A stretch of 62,000 nucleotides of DNA from Chrysomallon squamiferum (taxonomy: Eukaryota > Mollusca > Gastropoda > Neomphalida > Peltospiridae), in assembly GCA_012295275.1 (NCBI GenBank), contig CM022674.1, positions 17,427,590 through 17,489,589 on the forward strand, in the 5' to 3' direction. Positions 17,156 through 28,969 of the stretch are shown piece by piece (positions within the stretch are counted from its first letter, which is position 1; each line of letters begins with the position of its first letter). The notes under the pieces were generated by a model, which saw nothing but the letters and a program-made list of their open reading frames with translations, had not been told where the DNA came from and did not search any database. The translations under genes and the position numbers were made by a program.

Positions 17156-17506
17156 CACACACACATGCACACATACACATATACTTATATAAATATACAC
17201 GTGTATTATATTCATTGATATACATATACACACACAGACACATCACACATATACACACACATATAGACACTCAGACACATATAGATGCACAAAAATGTAT
17301 CTCACCCCAGGCATTATTGCTCGTTCAACATCCTTCATTATTTCTTCGAAATCTTCGCCTTTGTTCGGAGCGTTTTTCGGAAGTAGTTCCCTTAAATATC
17401 CGGGTTCGACGTCCGGTGTAACCTTGTGCAGATGCAAGTTGTCCATGTAGTCCGCAATATAGTCCACAAGGATTTTGCCACGTTTTCTAAATTCTAACGA
17501 TTCCAT
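11616..17506 (-). CDS. Ddc-like: Aromatic L-amino acid decarboxylase family gene (group II PLP enzyme), complete
   Basis: Thirteen exons, phases all consistent: 17306-17506, 16956-17069, 16772-16823, 16437-16501, 15779-15913, 15267-15377, 14658-14690, 14149-14310, 13744-13811, 13321-13411, 12955-13053, 12178-12279, 11616-11873. Product 496 aa, near the 480 of DDC. Family landmarks: [12 protein letters not shown]...[42 protein letters not shown] (His that stacks on PLP), HVDAAYAG (Asp that contacts the PLP ring N), the PLP-lysine in [21 protein letters not shown] and RKMHVVPA near the C-terminus. It should decarboxylate an aromatic amino acid (DOPA, 5-HTP, tyrosine or histidine) to an amine in the cytosol. 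Substrate cannot be assigned: [16 protein letters not shown] recalls HDC, most of the rest DDC. The usual NPHKW around the lysine is STNKW. The start Met is preceded by a splice acceptor near 17519, so a 5' UTR exon is likely, perhaps ending near 17691. Confidence 0.95.
14046..14134. repeat. (ATT)n microsatellite in decarboxylase intron 8
   Basis: About 30 ATT triplets immediately beside the donor end of exon 8. Confidence 0.95.
14391..14475. repeat. (CAAA)n and (GATA)n microsatellites in decarboxylase intron 7
   Basis: CAAA units are followed by GATA/GACA units and a GATG tract to about 14515. Similar GATA/GACA tracts occur at 13430-13630, 15545-15625 and 16140-16205, so tetranucleotides invade most introns of this gene. 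Confidence 0.9.
16207..16263. repeat. (AT)n microsatellite in decarboxylase intron 4
   Basis: About 28 AT dinucleotides. A second AT tract lies at 16510-16543, beside the acceptor of exon 4. Confidence 0.95.
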
Positions 17507-17522
17507 TGTTATCGAGCTTTGA

Positions 17523-17577
<55 letters not shown>

Positions 17578-17779
17578 TAATAAATCGAATTTAAAGAAGA
17601 ACAGAGAAATAAAGAAGATATGTGTAGAACATACCCTCAGATTATTAAACAAAATGAAAAAATTACTTACAATCAACAAATTCTAACCTGGATCCCTTTT
17701 AAAACTTCAAAACAATAAGTCTTGTAGACAAGGAGCAGACGAGTTTTATATCAGCTCACTTTTAAGGTGAAAGCGAAAA

Positions 17780-20150
17780 AAGAAATTAGGTTGAGATCAC
17801 AACAAGACCAAGAAAACCCAGAAGTTGTTTTGCATATTTTGCAAAAGATGTTTAAAGTTAGATCATCAGTGCAGGAACTTCGAAATTTATTTTTTGATCG
17901 ATCACAGAAGGAAGATGAATCACTGAGATGATTCTGTTACTGTCTAGAGTGTACAGAAAAAACGCAGTCTCATACTGTTTCCAGGAGAGAATTTGCCAGA
18001 ACTGTTTCTGACTGTCCTGTATTTCAAGTGCCCGTCGTAGGTGTGCAAGTTGATTTTGTTAAATACTGGGTCAGTAGTAAACGAGGATTTCTTACACAAT
18101 AACGTTGCTCCACTGTGTATACTGAGTTCCTTACAAAACAAGGATGGCTCTCGCTTCAGGCTGCCAGCGGACACGATATTTCCTTCAATGAATATATTAA
18201 CTTGAACATCGAAGAACAAGGCAGTTTAGTTCCTGATAGAGGAATCTTTGCTGTGAACAGACACAAAAACGAATCCCACGTCTACGGAGGGAACAAGTAG
18301 CATGTATATTAGGGATGAATGTTATTAGCCAATGTGGAGAAGTGTTTGCTGAAGACCTTGGTAATGATGTCTTAAGGAAATTGACTAACAGGCCTCAACA
18401 TCAGAGCTGGAGAACTAGTCTACAGACAGTCTAATAGACGAAAAGTGTCTTAGATTCAGTCTGAATAATCTGATGTATTTGCTAAAGATGGCCTTGATTT
18501 GGGCTTTTCGGACACAGTACAAAATCACATACGCACAGACATACTGAAGAATTTCATCCATTACGTATCAGGAAGTTCAAGAGCACATCAAGAAATATAT
18601 AAAACAAGATGTAATTCGACCTAGCCAAAGCCCATATGCATCTCCTGTTGTTATAGTGAGAAAAATGGACAGCACAATTGGTTTGTGTATGGACTACAGG
18701 CTGCTGAAAACCACTGTATTGGATATGGCCAATGGATACAACCAGGTTGCAGTTCAGGATAAAGACAAGGACAACACAGTTTTCACGACTCCAATGAGTT
18801 TGTTTTGATACAGTCCAATACCTTTTGATTTACCAACAGCACCAGCCACATTTCAAACTCTCCTGAAACATTACTTCAGAGAGCTGACATTTTAGATGTT
18901 CCTGTACTTTCTGTATGGTACTGTTGTTTATGTAAATTTATTTGATGTGCACATACAGAGACAAACACAGGTATTATAATATTAAAACAGCATGGGTTCA
19001 AACTGAAACCAACCAAATTCTGTTTACTTATGAAAGAAATGAAATATCGAGGACATATGGTATCTAGAGATGGGGTAGCTACAGATCCAGACAAAATAAA
19101 AGCAGTTGCTGAATGGAAAATTCCAAAGACAGCAAAGGACTTCATGTTGTTTTTCGGGTTTACCAGTTACTATAGACGACATGTTAAAGGATGCTTACAT
19201 ATTGCAAGACCTTTGAATTCTTTGGCGAACAGGTTACGAGATAAGAAAAATCAATCATTGTTAAAGAGTGCTTGGCATGAGAGTTGTCAACAAGCTTTCG
19301 AAACATTAAAAAAAAAAGTTAACTTCAGCTCCAATCGGTGAACCTTTTATTCTGGAAACTGATGCATTTTTTCAAAGCCCTGGACGGGTAAAGTCAAAGG
19401 AGAAGAAGGGGCAAAGAAAATTAGCTGCTTATGCAAAGCCGCTTGTTAAGACCCACTGAGAAGAGCATGAATAATTACAGTTCCATGAAGTTAGAGGTCG
19501 TTGCTCTGAATTGGGTTGTGAGTGAACAGTTTAAAGAGTATCTTCTTGGACTTAAATTTACCTATATCCACAGAACAAACCACACAGTCTTTTTAGTATC
19601 GTAAAATTAGGAGCAGACGCGGGTGTCTTAGCTGGCACCATTTAATTTCGATGCGAAATATTGTTCAGCGCAGCACAATAAGAATGCCTATGGACTATAC
19701 AGGAAGACATTTCAAGGAAAGACGTCTACTTAAATGGAAGCTGCTTTGACAGATACTGCTACTCATAAGGAAGTTCTACAAACAATCAGAAAAGTTTTCC
19801 AGAGTGATGGAAGAAAAGTCACTTAGGCAACTGTCATAGCTGAAGAGTTTAATGAAATTATGGAAGTTACAACAACATTTCACAGCTTATTGATTTTCTT
19901 GTATAGCTGAGGAACAGAAACCTCCAGGACAGGAAAAAGATTCAAGACCACTGAGAAGTTAAATGTTCACAGAGTCACTGAAATGCTGGATCACCATGGA
20001 AGGATATAAAAAGGTGCTTTTGATTGGGGTTGAACATCAGTCAGACAATGCCAGAAATAACCATCATCGAGTGAGGATGATGATCCAAATCAATTGTTGG
20101 CAAATAATATAACAGCACCATATCATGCACAAAACGTTCCGTAGGTCAGC
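17780..20150 (+). mobile_element. Decayed Ty3/Gypsy-type LTR retrotransposon, pol region
   Basis: Frames broken by many stops and shifts carry pol motifs in the expected order. A protease-side segment at about 18110-18300 has LQAASGHDI and GSLVPDRGIFAV. At 18490-18530 is VFAKDGLDLGFSDT. Reverse transcriptase at 18575-18890 has QDVIRPSQSPYASPVVIVRK, MDYR, then MANGYNQVAVQD and PFDLPTAPATFQ. The YxDD region is destroyed. The connection domain at 19030-19200 has YRGHMVS, TDPDKIKAVAEW and FGFTSYYRRH. An RNase H-like start at about 19335 has EPFILETDA. The 3' part (19700-20150) has no clear integrase. No LTR pair or target duplication was found. It is inactive. Confidence 0.82.
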
Positions 20151-20477
20151 GTACAACAAAACGTACAAATAGAAATCCATATAACATGAAAACGTGCAGG
20201 TCAAATATGAGAAATTTGTTCCATTTACATAATGATAATGTTTTGATCAGACTTAGTGTTACATTAACGCTACAGAAAATTAAAGACGTAAGCAGTGTTT
20301 TGAGTCACAAAAATACCTAATAACATGGAATTCCAACACGATAAGTATAATAGATTAAGGCAGCAGCAAGTCTAGCTGATCTGTCATTTATCCTCAAAGA
20401 GCCGACTGCTATGCTCATGACAATGACTGAAATGATATCTACTTCAAACACAAGTATTTTAGTTTTCTTTTTCTTTT

Positions 20478-20479
<2 letters not shown>

Positions 20480-20534
<55 letters not shown>
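20480..20534. repeat. Poly-T tract of 55
   Basis: Uninterrupted T run. It could be the A-tail of a minus-strand retroposon, but no element body was recognised beside it. Confidence 0.9.
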
Positions 20535-20535
<1 letters not shown>

Positions 20536-20951
20536 TTTTTGTGTTTTTTGTTATGGTATTTGTAGATTATACTTTATAACATTATTTCTCTATGTTTAGA
20601 CTTAAAGAACTTGGAACATTCCTCAAAGAGACGTCGGATATTAATGTATGGGAAACACTGTCACTGGGGCTGTCTTAACGAACAGTAATAATATGTTACT
20701 ATTGGTCAGTGGTGTGGGATGTTATCTGTGTGACTGGGTTAAAAGAGAGTTCAAGAAAGAATAGAGAATATCTGGCAAGAGAGAAAGAAGTTTTGGCCAA
20801 TTCTCTTCATTACAATTTGGAATTTATTATTAATAATGTTCTACTATAATTGTCTATCATGTAGAATCCTCAAGAGAAATTAAATATACAATCGAGATCC
20901 AACTTGTGCAGTTTTTGTGATAGGATGCATATGACGATGGCGATGATGATG

Positions 20952-21009
<58 letters not shown>

Positions 21010-21053
21010 CAGCAGTAGTAGTAGTAGTAGTAGTTGCTGTTCTTGTTGTTCTA

Positions 21054-21084
<31 letters not shown>

Positions 21085-22155
21085 AATAGGAGAAGTGCTA
21101 AAACCGAAAAAAAATCATAATAATAATAACACTGATGATAACGACGACGACGATGATGATGATGAAGACGAAAAATAAGAAGAAATAAACAAGAAATATG
21201 AAAACAAAATTATCAACATAAAACCAGCAGCAATATCACGGCACGAATACATAATTACAAACATTTTGAAGTTAATCTTCAGTATTTTAATTTAATTATA
21301 AAGCTAAAATGCCAGTTATAGAAATATTAAGCTGTGTGCTGTGATTATTAGCTGCATATGATAATCTAGGAAAAATAGAATAAACAAAATACAATATTTT
21401 CATTATTTTACAGTACGTATTCCCCGATATATGGTGTATTTTTTGTGTATGTATAGGTATTTCTGTGTATATGCGTCTGTCTCTATCCATCTACCTACCT
21501 ACCTGTCTGTCTGTGTGTCTGCCTGTCTATCTGCACGTACAACTGTCACACTATATGTTTGTACATATATATTATTTCATTACGTTATTGTCTCTTTCTC
21601 TTTCTGTATGTATATTCTCAATTTACTTGTAACTATAGCTATGTATATATGTATTTATTTGTGTATTATTATTTGTTTGATACATACGTAATACAATCTC
21701 TCTCTTTCTCTCTATATATATTCATCAAAAGTGTATGATAAAATACTAAATTATTCTGATTATTTTGTTATGTCTAACTGTTCAGTTACTTGTACTTGAC
21801 AATAAACTAAATATGTTCAGTAAACACACTCCACTGCTCATCTACATAACGACAGCTGCGCGTACGCGTGGCTGTGTACTGAGATAGCGCAAATATGTTA
21901 CAATGACGTCATAACATAGAAAGCAGTCATAACTTGAAAAAAGTGAAATATTTATATATAATTATTGTAGGTTTTTAACATATAGTGCTGTAAAATAATA
22001 TAATATTCACCATCAACATACACATAATATGTATAACCATTCATTTAGAAAGAGATGCAAACATATCTATCCATCCATCCATACTTGCATGCATGCAAAC
22101 ATACAGACATACACGGATACTGAACAATTTATTTTATTATTTTTTTTTTCGTCTC
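20535..22155. other. Intergenic region with (TAG)n array
   Basis: No supportable gene. It holds a (TAG)n/(GTA)n array at about 20952-21085, a GAC/GAT-rich stretch at 21140-21175 and CTAC/CTGT tetranucleotides at 21490-21530. Block 20600-20900 is less AT-rich and could be an LTR remnant of the upstream Gypsy element, but no matching partner was found. Confidence 0.6.
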
Positions 22156-22245
22156 GATAGCGGAACGGTAACATCATGCGCCTTCAGAGTACGGGCGAAT
22201 GGGTGTCATGCGTTCAAGTTTCCTCAGCGGCATCTGACGGAGTTT
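22156..22245 (+). repeat. tRNA-like sequence, probably a SINE head
   Basis: TAGCGGAACGG resembles a pol III A box (TRGYNNARNGG), and about 55 bp later GCGTTCAAGTTTC resembles a B box (GGTTCRANNCC). The 5' end, GTCTCGATAGCGGAACGG, looks like a Leu/Ser-type tRNA acceptor and D arm. The stems do not pair well enough to call a functional tRNA. A SINE or tRNA pseudogene is the better reading. The 79-aa open frame across it is coincidental. Confidence 0.4.
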
Positions 22246-22502
22246 GTGAGGTCGTGACCGGACTTTGTTTCCAGAGCCAGGGCGTTCCCGAATATTGTCT
22301 ATGTGCAGAGTCTAATCAAATGTACATAAGACAGAGAATGAAATACATACCTGCATATATTCACATACAAATACAAATAATATGGAAATACATTGACACA
22401 TTTATAAATATATAATTTTTGTCTAATTTAACACAGATGTTAACATTTCAAAGCTGCAATTATTGAAGACAAAATATAAATAGAATAATAAAAACTACTT
22501 AC

Positions 22503-23160
22503 GATGTACGGAAGACTTTTGCTGGAAGCACAGATGGTGAACACACACATAAACATCAATCCGCTGTATTTCGAATGTGCCGTCTGATTCACTCTGATGT
22601 TTGCCACCGACGACGTCGACGGCAAACAAAACTGTCCAGCGTGATATTTGACGACGTTTCATGTGTTTCAGGAACAGCATGGTATCCAGATTGCATATGA
22701 AACAGATACACAGAGCGAAACACGTGAGAATAACAAAAAACACTGCACACCCGTCACCCAGTTTGTACGGAAGGAATCTGCAATGGTCTCCACTTGCAGG
22801 ACTGTCGTTGGTGGCTCCTATAGATGGTAAGATCCCCGCTAGAATTGCGAGAAACCAAATCCCTAAGAGTACGAACTTGAGAACTTTGGTGGACCCGTAC
22901 CACTTTTTGTCCTTGGGACACCTGAGCAGCGCCAGCCATGAAGACTAAGACACAAAAAAAAAAAAACACGTTAAAATTACACACCTCCTCTGTCCAGTCT
23001 ACCTGCCCCAGGTAAATGACCGCAGGTACAGGTAAGAGTAGCACCGGGATTAAAGCCATCGTTACAAACAGCGACAGCAACCCTACGTCGACGCGTGGAA
23101 GAACGGCTTGTAGTGTGAGACGATGACGATGTCGAGGACATCCTAGGACTGGTCAAAGTT
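22503..23160 (-). pseudogene. Rhodopsin-type GPCR fragment, broken
   Basis: Two exon-like blocks. The 5' block (about 22985-23160) encodes a hydrophobic stretch, LLSLFVTMALIPVLLLPVPA, followed by LGQVDW, like a transmembrane helix and loop. The second block (22503-22944, acceptor TCTTAG, donor GTAAGT) reads WLALLRCP, as after an E/DRY helix. It continues with a TM4-like helix (VLKFVLLGIWFLAILAGILP), an extracellular loop with Cys, a TM5-like helix (FFVILTCFALCICFIC) and KHMKRR of a third cytoplasmic loop. A TM6-like helix (YSGLMFMCVFTICASSKSLP) is in another frame of the same exon, so a frameshift lies between about 22600 and 22670. TM3 and TM7 were not found. Subfamily undetermined. Confidence 0.5.
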
Positions 23161-23547
23161 GACTCTTAACAAGATCCAGACAAAACTTTATTGGCAAAGC
23201 ACTAGTTCCCACTTTGAAAAACTGTTTTTTTGTAAATAGAAACTGTTTCTTTTAAATTTTAAAATACAGTATAAAGAATTAGGTGTTTCATTTAAAAGCG
23301 GCCATGCTTTGTGGATGCGAGGAAAAGCGATCGATTGTGTGTTCACGTGCGCGCTGCGCATGCCTAGTAGCTATCAAAATATGTTAACATGCCGTTGATC
23401 GCAATAATTGTATTGGTCGTTAGCTTCGTTTATATTCAGCGAATTCTCTTTAATTACTTCTTAATTTGGCCTACTTTAAGCCAAATAAAAAATACTGTCA
23501 TAAAGATATTTAGGTGACTAAAGATAATAATAATAATAATAATAATA

Positions 23548-23582
<35 letters not shown>

Positions 23583-24487
23583 AATAATAATAATAATAAA
23601 AGCGACAACAACAATAAATTATAATACCAGGAACGACAACAAAGGTGATAATTGTTACTAATACCCAAAGCAATAATTGTTATTTGGTTGGTTTATAAGT
23701 AGACAATATAAATATATGTATACTAACATTTCACCTAGTTTGTTAGCTAACGTTGTTATGCACAGTATTTAAGTATATTTATTTGTTCGTAAAGATTATA
23801 TCATAATAAATTATCCTCACGGTATTATATTCATACTTATGCTTATTCATTATATTTCATATCTGCACATTAATGAAAATTATTATTTCAGTACTTTGCT
23901 TTCGCATATTAAAATGTTATTATAATTATTGTTTCACATGGATGAAATGCTTGTCCCTTTCATAATTGAGACCAATATTGTCACTGAAGCGGAGATAATT
24001 GAATTTTCCTTAAACGACTTATCAGTCATTGAAAATCTTCAGCTTATTCCTAACTTGGTTTTATAATTATTAGTTTACATTGTCAAATTGATAATAGTTG
24101 GGATGTCACAATTATTCTACATACATTTTGTTTTAAATCAAATGTAATTTGTAATTACAAATATCATTTTACATTTTCATACTGATAATGTTAATTGTCA
24201 CAGAATTCAGAAGGCGTAACAAATTTATCTTTCAAGACACCCGGCTGTTTATTTTTATGTCATGCAATTAAAATTCCGTAACCAGCTGTTACTTCAATCA
24301 CATCCGCGCTTTTTATTTTTGCCGCCAATTTTTCAAATCCATGTTGTCGTTTTAAAAGGGCTCGCATTTGGTAATTAAGGAGAGAAGGAAAACGCCAACA
24401 CAAGAGCTCAGTCAGGACGGGAACTAATGTTTTTGAATGACATGGTATTTACGAACCAGTGTGGTAAGCAACTGTCTATTCTTCTTT
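23161..24487. other. Intergenic sequence
   Basis: No gene supported. It contains an (AAT)n(GAT)n(AAT)n array at 23526-23600. Block 24240-24450 is the least AT-rich part and shows nothing recognisable. Confidence 0.6.
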
Positions 24488-25834
24488 TCAAAACAGAAGA
24501 TGTCGAATTTTCCTTAAATTTTTCTTCAGTGAATAGTAGTAGCCTCTCCATGGCCTCCATGTGAATCCTTCACCAAAGAGTTCATTGGTTCCGTTGAGGT
24601 ACAAACCGTTCAGATTGGCACAGTGATATTTATTGTACACCAGCCTCTTTTAAATGTGATGGCGAATTTGCCATCGTTGTCCTTTCTAGAGAATCTCATT
24701 CCGTTGAATATAGCACGGTCTTGTATAGGGTTGATGAAAGCGTCACCTGAAAATGTAATTACTCTTACACTGATTCCACTCTTCATTAAATATAACATTC
24801 AAAAATCATTTAGTTTTTGTAGTTTTCTCTTAAATAAGCCGTTTCAGTGTTGTAGTTACATATATAAATATACTGTTGTATACTGATATAATTATATTTA
24901 TTTATCTAAATATATTGCTTAATTTACTTACATAATGATATTGGTATTGTTCTACATATGTACATATATATAAAGAATAACTGAAATATAAAAGTGCACA
25001 TGTAATTATATTGTTTTATTTATTTACATATTATTTTATTTTGCTTATAAAACTATTAGTTTCCTCTACATATCTAAATATATTTCTATTTATTATTTTA
25101 ACTACACATATTGTTATATTCTTTTGTTTATTTATATAAATATAGTCTTTTATTTTCATCTATAAATATATTCTTTTGTAGTGATATGTAAATATAATTT
25201 AACTCCATTCATAATGATCTCTACACAGTCAGATTGAAGACTTTCTGAAATAATAATAATAGTAATTATCTCTACACAGTCAGAGTGAACACTTTCTGTG
25301 ACAGCAGTGAAATTATATATCTCTACAGAGCTAGAGGGAACACTTTCTGTAGAAATAATAATAATATCTACACAATGACAGGGAACACTTAGTGTGACAA
25401 TATTAACATTATATATTTCTACACAGTTAGACGAAACACTTTCTTTAACAAAAACATTAATTATTTCTAAACCGAATACATCATACCATGTGATTCTGTT
25501 TCTGCCTCGCTAACAAACGAAAGAGAATTCAAGTTTTCACTGTACAGAGAACACATGCCGTTGGCGTTGTTATAGATGAACCCTTTACAGCCGACGTAGC
25601 TGGAACATTTTGTGACGCAGTAGAGTTTACTGGACACGTTCAATTATTTTGAAGGATCTTCTGTAGGTTTCTTATCTTTGTACTGTGGTAACTTTCGAAA
25701 AGTCTTACGAGTCCCAAGCTCGGAAGTGGAAAAAAAGAAACAACGATTGTCAGAACTGCTAACACACCGAATATTATCCCGTGGATGATTTTCATTATCG
25801 ATATTTTATAAATGGTATCAGTGCTGAAATTCAC
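24488..25834 (-). pseudogene. PAN/apple plus fibrinogen-domain lectin (FREP-like), broken
   Basis: A signal-peptide-like start (MKIIHGIIFGVLAVLTIVVS, Met at 25795) is followed by an Arg/Lys linker and an out-of-frame PAN/apple-like block (about 25489-25640) with Cys spacing C-x3-C-x5-C-x11-C, ending at a GTATGA donor. A last exon (24488-24746, acceptor ATTTTCAG) carries the C-terminal fibrinogen module: FNGMRFSRKDNDG, then after a one-base deletion in the usual Trp-Trp motif YNKYHCANLNGLYLNG, WRPWRG and YYSLKKN. Known FReDs bind acetylated or other surface sugars and are secreted defence lectins in molluscs. The N-terminal half of the fibrinogen domain is missing from the 0.7-kb intron, and two frameshifts are visible, so this is a pseudogene or an assembly-damaged copy. 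Confidence 0.7.
25218..25455. repeat. About 50-bp tandem repeat in the FREP-like intron
   Basis: Five diverged units of a CTCTACACAGTCAGA...GAACACTTTCTGTGA type start near 25218, 25269, 25320, 25366 and 25416. They lie between the PAN-like and fibrinogen exons, where the missing fibrinogen exon would be expected. Confidence 0.75.
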
Positions 25835-26301
25835 GTATATCTGCTCGGAATTAAATTAATCCACTTATATAAAGAGATTTTAATCGTTATTTCATAGAGC
25901 GAAATAAAGTATTAATTACTTCTACAAATGTTTCCAAGACACTAACTAGCAGTCTACAAAACTGACCTCTTCAAATTATACTGAGCGTTTGAAACAATCT
26001 TCTGTTTTCAGTCCACAGCATAAATATTTCATCCTTTGTCCATCTACTCGTCTCACTTGGGTGATTAAATTAATAATACACTAACCGTACATAGTTTTTT
26101 TTTTGATAAGTACTATCAATTTCCTGAGTTTAGCTTATAGAAGCCAAACAGAAAGGTAAATACCTTTATACTTATTAGTAAATTAGACGTCAGAGAAATG
26201 ATTATTTGAAATGTGGTTTGTTTGTCTTTGAGAAATTAATATTTACGCTTGCTGAATAAGCAGAATATCTTGTATTTTGTCTTTCCTTCCTTTTGTTTTG
26301 T

Positions 26302-26397
<96 letters not shown>

Positions 26398-26730
26398 GAT
26401 TTCTTGTTTTTTTCTGTTTTGCTTCAGGGGTTAGTTTAGGGCGAAATGATTTTCTAATTTTGACTTTTTCTTGGTGTATCTTTGTGGGTTATTTGGTATT
26501 CTGAGGGGGTTCGTTCGTTATTTTGTTTATTTTTAATCTTACTGTATTTGTTCTTCTTTGTCTTCTTCTTCTACATAACGTTTGTGTATGTGCATTGTGT
26601 GGGATGAATTAAAAACAAAAATTCTTTTTTTTTTTCTTTTCCTGGATTTCAATAATCCCTCTGTCTGTCTATCCACCGATGTATCCATGGATCTACCACG
26701 TCATACTCACAGACTCATAAAAAAAAAAGT

Positions 26731-26768
<38 letters not shown>

Positions 26769-27240
26769 ATTATTATTATTTATTTATGTAGAATGGCAAT
26801 GCGCAGTCAGAAGAAAACTTAGCACAGTATTCATGGTCAAAATGCAAGTTAGGATACACAGAATATCATAGACATTTTCTAGCAAGGAATTGCACAATTA
26901 ACATTAGTATGATAAATTTGTGTTCAAACGAAAGCTCATCTACATGATTTAAACAATTAGTTATTAAAACTATGTAAACACTGAGTGAAGCCCAACAACA
27001 TATTAGTTCCAAAAGCGAGATATCCAAGTGAAGCGTGCATACAACCCATTCTTCAACTGACATCCTGCAATCTTCATCCTGTCTGTTTATAGATGCCATA
27101 AAATATGTTTTAACCTTCTGTTATATGACGTGAGAGTTCCGGCTGAAGATATTTATTTATTTTTAATTTTTTTAATTTGTTTTATTATTATTATTATTTT
27201 TTTTTATCACAATTATTTGTTATATATATATATATATATA
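25835..27240. other. Intergenic sequence with a (TC)n array
   Basis: No gene supported. It contains (TC)44 at 26305-26393, (ATT)n at 26733-26780 and (AT)n at about 27221-27240. The minus-strand 77-aa open frame near 26866-27099 matches nothing known. Confidence 0.6.
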
Positions 27241-28316
27241 TACATACTCTCCGAAACAAGAAACACAGAATGGTTGATTTCTTAGATAACTGTTGTAAAC
27301 TGACATATATACAAACTATGAATATAATGACATTTGGTGATTCAAACGTATAGCTTTTGTTAGAGTCGCCAAAAAGCAGGTAACACAAAATAAAGGCTAT
27401 GATCGTGTTTATTAGCCAAAACGTCCCCGCATGCAAACCACGTTACAAGTGCATGTTCACGTGCGGCACATGAAACTTGAGGCTTGTATTCGAGCCAGAC
27501 GGCCTGTAAGAAGAGTGGTTTTGACTCAACAACATCGTCGACAACGATGTCAGTGGTTTCAAGTGCACAGAGTCTGGCCTCAGTTACGATGGAGAACTGT
27601 CTGGTTTAGTGACGAGGCTCGATTTCTGCTTCATCGAGCTGTTGAAACATATCCAGTTTAGAGACGTCATGGTGAACATTTTGCTGCCAACTGCATACAG
27701 GAAGCGGACAGATTTGGCGGTGGTAGTGTGATGGTGTGGGCAGCAATCTCATACACTGGCAGGACCATCCTGGTTCACATCCAAGTCAACTTAACGACAC
27801 AAAGATACCGATTATGAATAATGGTAACGCTGTATTCCAGCACGACAATGCGAGACCACATAGAGCCAGACTCACAACAGTGTACCTACACAACAATAAC
27901 ATTCAAGTCCTGCCCTGGCCCTCTAAATCTCCGGATTTGAACTCTGTAGAGCCATTTTGGGACGAGTTGGATAGACGACTGAGGCAGCATCAACCACAGC
28001 CACAGAATCGTGCTCAGTTGGCATTATTACTACATACACAGTGGGCTACCATTCCACAAGGTGTAATTCGTAATGTCATTACTGCCATGGGAAGAAGATG
28101 TCAGGCAGTTCTGAAATCCCATGGTAGGCACACAAGGTATTGATATTACATTGTTATAACCTTGAAGTTTAACCTTTTCAGTGTAATACCATCAATTTTA
28201 ATAAATTGCGAAAGTGTGTGTAAAATGTGAACATTCTGCTGCTTCCTGTTGATCCATTAGATAAATATTCCCAATGTCAATAAAATCTACGTTTGCGTTT
28301 CGTTTTTGTTGGAGTA
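27241..28316 (+). mobile_element. Tc1/mariner-like transposon relic
   Basis: Transposase motifs of the Tc1 family: TVWFSDEARFLLHR with the first catalytic Asp near 27615, then, in another frame, FQHDNARPHRAR with the second Asp, and LPWPSKSPDLNSVEPFWDEL with the third acidic residue at DDE/D34E spacing. A frameshift and stop lie between 27658 and 27736, and the N-terminal helix-turn-helix is missing. Candidate inverted ends: ATACTCTCCGAAACAAGAAA at 27244 and the reverse complement of a GTTTCGTTTTTGTTGGAGTAT block ending near 28316. Both abut TA repeats, as expected for insertion into TA. The family cuts and pastes DNA in the nucleus; this copy is dead. Confidence 0.82.
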
Positions 28317-28459
28317 TATATATATATACACTTTATGTCTGTGTATGTGTGTGTGTGTGTGTGTGGTATATATGTATGTAAGTATTAATATATATGTGTA
28401 TGTGTGTGCGTGCGTGTGTGTCTGTACGCGTACATAAGTAGGTATTAATATGTAAGTCC

Positions 28460-28540
<81 letters not shown>

Positions 28541-28937
28541 CGTGCGTAAGTAGGTATTAATATGTAAATCCATACTTACAAATTTACTGTTTTTTATCAC
28601 TGTTAGAAATATCCTAAGGGATTAAATAAAAACAAATTGTTAACAATACATTATTATAAACAATGATTAAGACCTGACCGAACTGTATTCAAATAAATAA
28701 TTTATCTTTCTTTACCTGTTTTGTTATTTTTAAAATTGACTACACTGATCAGTCTCTATATGATCATCCACTGAACTGAGTCACGTGGGATGAATTGAAA
28801 TAACTTTCCCAGCTTTGATTTGTCTTCAAAGCGATCTCGTTATTTAAAATATTCATGTGTTTTTGTTTTTTTTCATATAAACTAGATATTTCGTTTAGAA
28901 TCAGCCTGAAATATATATGTATGTATATAGACATATA

Positions 28938-28969
<32 letters not shown>

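Noticed and set aside
20904-21089. Poly-Val open frame
   Set aside because: Translation of a (TAG)n/(GTA)n microsatellite.
22156-22245. Functional tRNA gene
   Set aside because: Box-like words are present, but acceptor and anticodon stems do not pair convincingly.
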